Of a stretch of DNA of 5,311 bases, positions 1-5,227 are shown in pieces. The stretch is from the NCBI GenBank assembly GCA_947382445.1, contig CANCZH010000100.1, positions 1-5,311 of the forward strand, read 5' to 3'. Below the pieces are notes generated by a model that worked only from the letters and a program-made list of their open reading frames with translations, was not told where the DNA came from and made no database searches. The stretch comes from an uncultured Clostridium sp. (lineage in GTDB: Bacteria; Bacillota_A; Clostridia; TANB77; CAG-508). A program made the position numbers and the translations under genes. Within the stretch, counting starts at the first letter, position 1. Every line of letters starts with the position of its first letter.

Positions 1-153
1 GAAGCAAAGCCAAATATACCAAGCATAACAATAACAGGAGATAAGGCAAATAATATAAATGTAACAACGAATACAACAGACAATGGAACACAATATAACT
101 ATTATATAGAAGCCTATGAAAGTACAGGAGAATTATTAAGCAAATCAAATTAA
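1..153 (+). CDS. 3' end of a probable extracellular/surface protein (Fn3- or Ig-like C-terminus)
   Basis: An open frame runs from the first base of the window to a TAA at 151-153 and gives 50 residues. The gene start lies outside the window. The peptide is rich in Thr, Asn and Tyr, with alternating strand-like segments (SITITG, NINVTTNTT, then YNYYIEAYES before the end GELLSKSN). This resembles the last strands of a fibronectin type III or related beta-sandwich repeat as found in secreted Gram-positive proteins. There is no LPXTG-like sorting signal, no terminal membrane helix and no cysteine, so it is not a sortase substrate anchored at this end. A strong terminator-like hairpin follows 30 bases after the stop, so this gene probably belongs to a separate transcription unit from the downstream operon. 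The domain call rests on composition and strand pattern only. Confidence 0.6.
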   Translation, partial: EAKPNIPSITITGDKANNINVTTNTTDNGTQYNYYIEAYESTGELLSKSN

Positions 154-173
154 CAGAATTTATAGCTAACTAA

Positions 174-185
174 TTGAAATTTCAA
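174..185. promoter_or_regulatory. 12-base palindrome over the -35 box (possible operator)
   Basis: TTGAAATTTCAA is a perfect palindrome that includes the whole -35 box of the promoter at 174-202. Palindromes of this size at the -35 element can be binding sites for dimeric repressors. No regulator gene is visible in the window, and short AT-rich palindromes arise easily by chance, so a regulatory role is only a possibility. Confidence 0.25.
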
Positions 186-202
186 AATATTAAGTATATA
201 AT
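174..202 (+). promoter_or_regulatory. Sigma-A type promoter of the moxR operon
   Basis: A -35 box TTGAAA (174-179, five of six consensus bases) is followed by a 17-base spacer and a perfect -10 box TATAAT (197-202). Spacing and boxes are near ideal for the housekeeping sigma factor. The predicted start of transcription is about 208-210, leaving a leader of roughly 36 bases before the ATG at 245. The -10 box lies inside the left arm of the hairpin at 184-229, so a transcript starting here carries only the right arm and cannot form that terminator. AT-rich DNA yields chance -10 boxes often, but the combination of both boxes, ideal spacing and position ahead of an operon makes this credible. Confidence 0.7.
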
Positions 203-232
203 TTTTATAAATTATATACTTAATATTTTTTT
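184..232 (+). terminator. Intrinsic-type terminator after the upstream gene
   Basis: Bases 184-229 form a perfect inverted repeat centred on 206/207. The arms 184-204 and 209-229 give 21 pairs around a four-base loop, with a single G-C pair (194/219). A run of seven T (226-232) closes it. The shape fits a Rho-independent terminator for the gene ending at 153, although the stem is almost entirely A-U and so weaker than a GC-rich one. It abuts the ribosome binding site of moxR directly (AAGGAG begins at 233). Confidence 0.65.
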
Positions 233-238
233 AAGGAG
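233..238 (+). promoter_or_regulatory. Ribosome binding site of moxR (AAGGAG)
   Basis: AAGGAG lies six bases ahead of the ATG at 245 and directly against the T-run of the preceding hairpin. It is the strongest Shine-Dalgarno match in the window and fixes the moxR start. The other operon genes use weaker GAAAGG or AAAAGGTG sites or translational coupling. Confidence 0.85.
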
Positions 239-244
239 AGAAAT

Positions 245-1240
245 ATGAACACAGAAGATAAAACAAATATTTCGCAAGAAGAATTAGATAAAAGTACAGA
301 AATAATAAGAAAACTATGGAACTACTATGGAGAAAAAATAGTAGGCCAAAAAAGCCTAGGACTATCACTACTAATATCAGTAATAGCCAATGGCCATATA
401 TTATTAGAATCAGTGCCAGGACTAGCAAAAACAACAGCAGCAAAAGTGATAACAGACGCAGTTTCTGGAAAATTTTCAAGAATACAATGTACACCAGACT
501 TATTACCAAGTGACATTATAGGAACACAAAATTTCAACTATTCAACCAATAGTTTTGAAACAAAATTAGGACCAGTATATGCAAACTTTGTATTATTAGA
601 TGAAATCAATAGGTCAAGTGCAAAAACACAAAGTGCAATGCTAGAAGCGATGCAAGAACACCAAACGAGTATAGGTGGAGTAATTTACAAAATGCCAGAA
701 GTATTTATAGTAATAGCCACACAAAACCCAGTAGAACAAGAAGGAACATACCTGCTTTCAGAAGCACAACTAGACAGATTCTTATTAAAAGAAAATCTAG
801 ACTATCCAAGCACTGATGACGAATTAGAAATATTAAATAGAATAGAACAAGATGCATTTTCAAAAAATGACCCAATACTAGAACTAAAAGATGTAGTTTA
901 TTTACAAAACTTAGCTAAAAAAGTATATATTGATAACTCAATAAAAAAATACATTATAGATATAATAAACGCAACAAGACATGCAGAAAAAGTTATTCCA
1001 CCAGAACTTGCAAAATATGTAACGATGGGATCAAGCACAAGAGGAGCAATTAGTTTTATGGAATGTTCAAAAGCACTAGCACTAATACGTGGAAGAGCAT
1101 ATGTAATACCAGAAGATATAAAATCATTAAGTTACAATATTTTAAGACACAGAATAGAACTAAACTATGCAGCAGTAGCAGATGAAGTAAAAGTAGAAAC
1201 TATAATTGATAGTATAATGGGGGCGATAAAAACACCATGA
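245..1240 (+). CDS. moxR: MoxR-family AAA+ ATPase
   Basis: The 331-residue product has the usual MoxR length and the full set of ATPase motifs. These are a Walker A variant PGLAKT (58-63), the family signature RIQCTPDLLPSDIIG (79-93), Walker B LLDEINR (117-123), sensor 1 ATQNP (158-162), the EAQLDRF segment (173-179) that supplies the arginine-finger region, and a sensor 2 region GSSTRG (262-267) in the C-terminal helical lid. It has no membrane segment and should be cytoplasmic. MoxR proteins form hexameric rings and are thought to remodel or activate partners that carry vWA/MIDAS domains, and such partners are encoded directly downstream. The start is set by AAGGAG six bases upstream. The stop TGA overlaps the next gene's ATG. 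The family call is secure, but the substrate is unknown. Confidence 0.95.
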   Translation: MNTEDKTNISQEELDKSTEIIRKLWNYYGEKIVGQKSLGLSLLISVIANGHILLESVPGLAKTTAAKVITDAVSGKFSRIQCTPDLLPSDIIGTQNFNYSTNSFETKLGPVYANFVLLDEINRSSAKTQSAMLEAMQEHQTSIGGVIYKMPEVFIVIATQNPVEQEGTYLLSEAQLDRFLLKENLDYPSTDDELEILNRIEQDAFSKNDPILELKDVVYLQNLAKKVYIDNSIKKYIIDIINATRHAEKVIPPELAKYVTMGSSTRGAISFMECSKALALIRGRAYVIPEDIKSLSYNILRHRIELNYAAVADEVKVETIIDSIMGAIKTP

Positions 1241-2112
1241 TGATGAATTATATAAAAAAAATAAAAGCCAACATATCAATATATGCAAGCAAAAAGACAG
1301 CAAATATTTTAGATGGAGCTTACAAATCAATATATAAAGGTAGAAGTATGAACTTCGAAGACCTTAGAGAATATGTAGTTGGAGACAATATAAAAGATAT
1401 TGACTGGAAAGCATCAAGTAGAAGCGGAAAATTATTAATAAAACAATATATAGCAGAAAAAAAACACAATATAATGTTAGTACTAGACACAGGCAAAAAA
1501 ATGTTAGCAGATACTAACAAAAATGAATCGAAAAAGGATGTTTCAATAATAACAGCAGGTAGCATAGCGTATTTAGCAAATAAAAATGGAGACTATGTAG
1601 GAGCAGTATACAATAAAAACAATGAAATATCTTTTTTTCCATTTAGAGAGGGATTATTTAATATAGAAAGAATATTATCAAACTATGAAAAAGACATTGA
1701 AGGTGATGATAATTCATATATAGAAAATTCGTTAGAATATTTAAGTAAAAATTTAAAAAGAAGAATGATAATATTTATAATTACAGATATAAAAGGAATG
1801 AATACTATTAGTGAACAAACATTAAAAAGACTTTCATGTGTACATGATGTTCTAGCAATAAACATAAGTGATACAGATATGACAGGAGAAAGTGCATTTG
1901 ATGTTGAAGAAAATGGCTATATACCAAGATTTATTTTAGAAGATAAAAAATTACACGAATTAGAAAAAAAGATGAAAGAAGAAATGTATTCAAAAGCAAC
2001 AAAAATGTTCGAAAAAAATAGAATTACACTAACAACAATAAACTCAGACAGTGAAATTACTCCCAAAATTATAGAATTATTAGAAAGGCATAGAAATGCA
2101 AACATACGTTAA
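1237..2112 (+). CDS. DUF58 (vWA-like) protein, soluble short form
   Basis: The 291-residue product carries the diagnostic DUF58 block near its N-terminus: GRSMNFEDLREYVVGD (35-50) followed by IDWKASSRSGKL (55-66). A vWA-like fold begins at NIMLVLDTGKKM (78-89). The MIDAS motif is degenerate there: D84 is present, but the two serines of DxSxS are replaced by G86 and K88. The two N-terminal membrane helices of longer DUF58 proteins are absent, so this form is probably cytoplasmic, like the MoxR ATPase it is coupled to. Three ATG codons in a row (1237, 1240, 1243) open the gene. The first overlaps the moxR stop as ATGA, and only a poor G-run (1219-1223) serves as ribosome binding site, so translation is probably coupled to moxR. 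The exact start among the three is uncertain. DUF58 proteins accompany MoxR in most such operons, but their biochemical role is not established. Confidence 0.93.
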   Translation: MMMNYIKKIKANISIYASKKTANILDGAYKSIYKGRSMNFEDLREYVVGDNIKDIDWKASSRSGKLLIKQYIAEKKHNIMLVLDTGKKMLADTNKNESKKDVSIITAGSIAYLANKNGDYVGAVYNKNNEISFFPFREGLFNIERILSNYEKDIEGDDNSYIENSLEYLSKNLKRRMIIFIITDIKGMNTISEQTLKRLSCVHDVLAINISDTDMTGESAFDVEENGYIPRFILEDKKLHELEKKMKEEMYSKATKMFEKNRITLTTINSDSEITPKIIELLERHRNANIR

Positions 2113-2563
2113 TTTACAACCACCATTTTCATATTCAATATACCCAATAATTATAGTAGCAATTTTGCTAATAGCTGTAAGTATATATTTATACATTTTA
2201 AAAAATAAAAAAGAAGAAAATATAGAAGAAATACAAGTAAAAGAGATTAAACCTAAGAGTTTAAAACACATAAAAAATAAATACCTAAAAAAAATTGGTG
2301 TAATTGAAAATAAATTAGAAAACAATAAAATTACTTTAAGAACAGCATATCAAGGACTTAGCATAATAATACGTTATTTTGTTTATGAAGTAACAAATAT
2401 AAAAGTTCAAAACTATACACTAAAAGACATAGAAAAATTAAAAATACCAATTCTTTATGAACTTATTCAAGAATACTATGCACCAGAATTTGCAGAAAAA
2501 TCTTTAGGAAATATAAAAGCATCATTAGAAAAAACTAGAAAGGTAATAGAAAAATGGAACTAA
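2096..2563 (+). CDS. Small single-pass membrane protein of the moxR/Bat operon
   Basis: The 155-residue product has a short N-terminal segment with LQPPFSYSIYP (7-17), one strong membrane helix (about 17-35), a basic stop-transfer KNKKEEN, and a charged, mostly helical body (about 37-155) with no cysteine. The positive-inside rule puts the N-terminus outside and the body in the cytoplasm. It sits between the DUF58 and first vWA genes, where MoxR/Bat operons of other bacteria often encode a small membrane protein (DUF4381-like in proteobacteria). The short proline-containing N-terminus followed by a helix is reminiscent of that family, but I cannot claim membership from sequence alone. GAAAGG (2083-2088) is spaced seven bases from the ATG, and the gene overlaps the DUF58 gene by 17 bases. 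It is plausibly an adaptor linking cytoplasmic MoxR/DUF58 to the membrane vWA proteins; that role is inferred. Confidence 0.88.
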   Translation: MQTYVNLQPPFSYSIYPIIIVAILLIAVSIYLYILKNKKEENIEEIQVKEIKPKSLKHIKNKYLKKIGVIENKLENNKITLRTAYQGLSIIIRYFVYEVTNIKVQNYTLKDIEKLKIPILYELIQEYYAPEFAEKSLGNIKASLEKTRKVIEKWN

Positions 2564-3552
2564 AATATCCACTAGTTTTATATATAGGAATACCAATTTT
2601 AGTATTCCTAATATTGTTTAGAATTAAAAATAAAATTAAATATAAAGATGGAAAAAAAATAGCTAACACACAATATGCAAAAGAAATAGCCTATTACAAA
2701 AAAATAATGAGACAATACAAAATTTTATCTATGACACTAAAAACAATATGCATAATTGGAGTAATAACATCACTAGTTCTTATTGCAAGACCAAGTAAAA
2801 TAGAAACTACTGAAAGTAAAAAATATAATAGAGATATATTTTTATGTATGGATGTATCAACATCAGTAGTTGAACTAGATGAAAATTTAGTGTCAGAAAT
2901 GAAAGAAACAGTAAAAAGTTTAAAAGGTGAAAGATTTGGAATTTCAATTTTTAACACTTCATCAAATTTACTTGTTCCACTTACAGATGACTACGAATAT
3001 GTTTTAAGTGTATTAGATAAATTAGAAGAATCGCTAAAAGCATATAGTTTAAACCAATATGATGGTAAAACAAAATATACAGAAGCAGGAACACTAGTTG
3101 GAAATCCAGAAAGAGGAAGTTCAATAATAGGAGATGGACTAGCATCATGTATATTCAGTTTTCCAAATTTAGAAGAAGATAGGACTAGAATAATAATTTT
3201 CACAACAGACAATGATGATGCAAGTAAAAATGGACCAATAGTAACACTAGATGAAGCTGGAAGAATTGCAAAAGAAAGGGACATACAAGTATATGCATTA
3301 TGTCCAAAAGAAACATTAGATAAAGATAAAAAAGAATTAAAAGAAGCAGTACAAATAACAGGTGGAGAACTATATACAGAAACAACCTCTGAAACAGTAT
3401 CAAAAATAGTAGATGAGATTCAAAAAACTAAAAAAACGGAAATTGAGGGTTCTAAACAAACAAAACAGATTGACAAACCAGAAATTCCATTTATAATACT
3501 AACAATTTCAGTAGTAGTATTATTTATAATAAATAAAAAGGTGAAAATATGA
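2554..3552 (+). CDS. BatA-like membrane-anchored vWA-domain protein
   Basis: The 332-residue product has the BatA layout: membrane helices at about 5-23 and 57-78, the latter ending in IARP as in BatA proteins, a vWA domain at about 92-290, and a C-terminal helix at about 311-327 with a KKVKI tail. The MIDAS reads DVSTS (D100, S102, S104) after RDIFLCM, the second site is SSIIGDGLA (189-197) with Ser in place of the usual Thr, and the third is TTDNDD (D219). The segment GGELYTETTSE (270-280) matches the end of Bat vWA domains. Positive charges after helix 1 and at the C-terminus put the vWA domain outside the membrane. About 25-30 residues around 160-190 look like an insertion before the second MIDAS loop. 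The gene overlaps its upstream neighbour by 10 bases, with AGAAAGG at 2537-2543. Assignment to BatA over BatB rests on order and architecture. Confidence 0.9.
   Translation: MELKYPLVLYIGIPILVFLILFRIKNKIKYKDGKKIANTQYAKEIAYYKKIMRQYKILSMTLKTICIIGVITSLVLIARPSKIETTESKKYNRDIFLCMDVSTSVVELDENLVSEMKETVKSLKGERFGISIFNTSSNLLVPLTDDYEYVLSVLDKLEESLKAYSLNQYDGKTKYTEAGTLVGNPERGSSIIGDGLASCIFSFPNLEEDRTRIIIFTTDNDDASKNGPIVTLDEAGRIAKERDIQVYALCPKETLDKDKKELKEAVQITGGELYTETTSETVSKIVDEIQKTKKTEIEGSKQTKQIDKPEIPFIILTISVVVLFIINKKVKI
3470..3497 (+). promoter_or_regulatory. Candidate internal promoter ahead of the second vWA gene
   Basis: TTGACA (3470-3475) and TATAAT (3492-3497) are both perfect consensus boxes, separated by 16 bases and lying inside the last codons of the first vWA gene. 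A start at about 3503-3505 would give a leader of some 45 bases to the ATG at 3549 and could express the second vWA and TPR genes apart from the rest. The match may be coincidental because the same bases encode the juxtamembrane segment and start of the last helix. Confidence 0.45.
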
Positions 3553-4496
3553 TAACATCTCCAATAATACCCATATGGATAATGGGAATAATATCAATTA
3601 TTTTAATAATTTTAATAAGAAATAAAGATAAAAAAATATTCATTAGAAGATTACTTATAATAATATTTTTATTCATAATAAACCTAAGAATAATGATTCC
3701 GTCACAAGATGGAAAAGTTCTAACATCTAATTTAGACATATTTTTTGTAATAGATAACACAATAAGTATGGTTGCAGAAGATTATAATGGAAATATGCCA
3801 AGACTAGAAGCAGTAAAAAATGATTGTAACCACATAGTAGATGAATTAAGCGGAGCAAGTTATTCAATTATAACATTTAATAATGAATCTACAATATTAA
3901 CACCATTAACAAAAGATGCAGACATGACACAAAGTGCATTAAGAACAATATTTGTAATGGATTCATTATATGCAAAAGGAAGTTCAATGAATATATGTTT
4001 AGATAATTTAAAAAGTTCACTAGAAAGAGCAGAAAAAAAAGATGGAAGAACAAGTATTGTATTCTTTATAAGTGATGGAGAAATTACAAGTGATGAAAAA
4101 TTAAAATCATTTTCGTCAGTTCAAAAATACATTAGCAATGGAGCGGTTTTAGGATATGGAACAGAAAAAGGTGGGAAAATGAAAATAACAGATACAATTT
4201 ATGAAACAGAAACATACTTAGATGATAAAACATCAAATGATTATCCATATCCAAAAGCAGTATCAAAGATTGATGAAAATAACTTAAAGAAAATAGCAGA
4301 TGACATGGGAATAGATTATATAAATATGAGTAAACAATCAAACATAGATTCTAAAATCAAACAAATAAAAAGAGATTCAAATAACACATTAGATGATACA
4401 CAGAAAATGCTTTATAATGACATATATTTTATTTTTGTTATTCCACTTGTGCTATTATTAGCATATGAGTTTATTTACTATAAGAAAAATTTGTAA
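3549..4496 (+). CDS. BatB-like membrane-anchored vWA-domain protein
   Basis: The 315-residue product begins with two membrane helices (about 5-23 and 34-50) joined by a strongly basic loop RNKDKKIFIRR. A vWA domain (about 60-270) and a final helix (about 292-310) with tail YYKKNL follow. MIDAS motifs are DNTIS (D69, T71, S73, a DxTxS variant), GSSMN (144-148) at the position of the conserved Thr, and ISDGE with D176. GYGTEKGGKM (202-211) matches the end of the central sheet in BatA/BatB proteins. Charge distribution places the vWA domain outside the membrane, like its upstream neighbour. The ATG overlaps that gene's stop as ATGA, and AAAAGGTG (3536-3543) sits five bases before the start. BatA and BatB proteins are thought to work as a pair, so this is probably the partner of the product of 2554-3552. 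The DxTxS first motif and order support the BatB call, and the ligand is unknown. Confidence 0.9.
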   Translation: MITSPIIPIWIMGIISIILIILIRNKDKKIFIRRLLIIIFLFIINLRIMIPSQDGKVLTSNLDIFFVIDNTISMVAEDYNGNMPRLEAVKNDCNHIVDELSGASYSIITFNNESTILTPLTKDADMTQSALRTIFVMDSLYAKGSSMNICLDNLKSSLERAEKKDGRTSIVFFISDGEITSDEKLKSFSSVQKYISNGAVLGYGTEKGGKMKITDTIYETETYLDDKTSNDYPYPKAVSKIDENNLKKIADDMGIDYINMSKQSNIDSKIKQIKRDSNNTLDDTQKMLYNDIYFIFVIPLVLLLAYEFIYYKKNL

Positions 4497-4525
4497 AATA
4501 GCACAAAAGAGAAAGGAAATATAAA

Positions 4526-5227
4526 ATGAACAAAAAGATATTAACAATAATAGAAATAATACTTTTGCTAATATTAATAAAATTATTTTTAACATTTTTA
4601 CTAAATGGAATATTTATAACAAAATACAACAAAGAAAAATATGACTTAAATGATTTAAAAATTTTATCATTAATAAATTTTCCAGAAAGCTATATATTCC
4701 ACTATAATCAAGGAAATGTGCTCTATCAAAATGGTAAATATGATGAAGCAATTGAAGAATACTATACATCATTAGAAAAAAATCCACCAGAAAAAAAAGA
4801 ATGTTCAATAAGAATAAATTTAGCATTGGCAAAACTAAAAACATTAAAAAGTGAAACAGAAGAAAATAAAAAGAAAAACATAGAAATATTAAAACAAGCA
4901 AGAAAAATCTTATGTGAAAACGGATGTGCAAATGAAAATGATAGTAATGGACATAATGAAAAAGCACAAGAATTAAAAGATGACATAGATAAGAAATTAA
5001 AACAATTAGAAGCAAACCAAGAAGAAAATGATAGTGATGAAGAAGACAAAAAACAAGATGAAAAAGAAAAAAATTCAAAAGAAAATAATAAAACTAAAAA
5101 AGCAGAAGAACAACTAAAAAAAATACAAGAAGAATCATTAGAAGAAAGACAAAAGGAATTAGAAATTAATAAAAGATTATTTAATTTTGATTATACACAT
5201 ATATATTATGATGGAAAAACATGGTGA
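4526..5227 (+). CDS. BatC-like membrane-anchored TPR protein
   Basis: The 233-residue product starts with MNKK, then one membrane helix (about 5-26), so the remainder should lie outside the membrane. A clear tetratricopeptide repeat covers about 58-91, with the core YNQGNVLYQNGKYDEAIEEY (60-79), and a second TPR-like helix follows at about 93-107. Next come a cysteine/histidine-containing segment (C130, C134, H143) running into AQELKDDID (147-155), a long Lys/Glu-rich probable coiled coil (about 155-213), and an aromatic C-terminal tail FDYTHIYYDGKTW (221-233). GAAAGGA (4511-4517) lies eight bases before the ATG. The 29-base gap from the second vWA gene holds no terminator. Position and architecture match BatC of Bat operons, where TPR proteins are thought to bind the vWA partners. 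Sequence identity to BatC cannot be judged here. Confidence 0.85.
   Translation: MNKKILTIIEIILLLILIKLFLTFLLNGIFITKYNKEKYDLNDLKILSLINFPESYIFHYNQGNVLYQNGKYDEAIEEYYTSLEKNPPEKKECSIRINLALAKLKTLKSETEENKKKNIEILKQARKILCENGCANENDSNGHNEKAQELKDDIDKKLKQLEANQEENDSDEEDKKQDEKEKNSKENNKTKKAEEQLKKIQEESLEERQKELEINKRLFNFDYTHIYYDGKTW

Noticed and set aside
231..509. Minus-strand open frame opposite the start of moxR
   Set aside because: The product is almost only Leu, Ile, Val and Phe and is antisense to conserved ATPase codons. Its end overlaps the terminator/RBS region, and it looks like a compositional shadow and not a membrane protein.
1201..1218. Two TATAAT hexamers at the end of moxR
   Set aside because: No -35 element at suitable spacing for either. 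The downstream gene is tightly coupled to moxR and has no need of its own promoter.
4411..4416. TATAAT inside the BatB-like gene about 110 bases before the TPR gene
   Set aside because: No acceptable -35 box at the right distance and no TGn extension. Isolated TATAAT hexamers are expected by chance at this base composition.
4614..5078. Long minus-strand open frame (154 codons) opposite the TPR gene
   Set aside because: It encodes a Leu/Phe/His/Tyr-rich low-complexity peptide, which is what the complement of an A-rich Lys/Glu coding strand gives. It lies inside a well-supported gene and has no domain-like pattern.
5040..5130. Lys/Glu-rich stretch of the TPR gene considered as a tandem repeat or CRISPR-like array
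   Set aside because: The repetition is only of GAA/AAA codons, with no fixed repeat unit or spacer. It is a low-complexity coiled-coil coding region.
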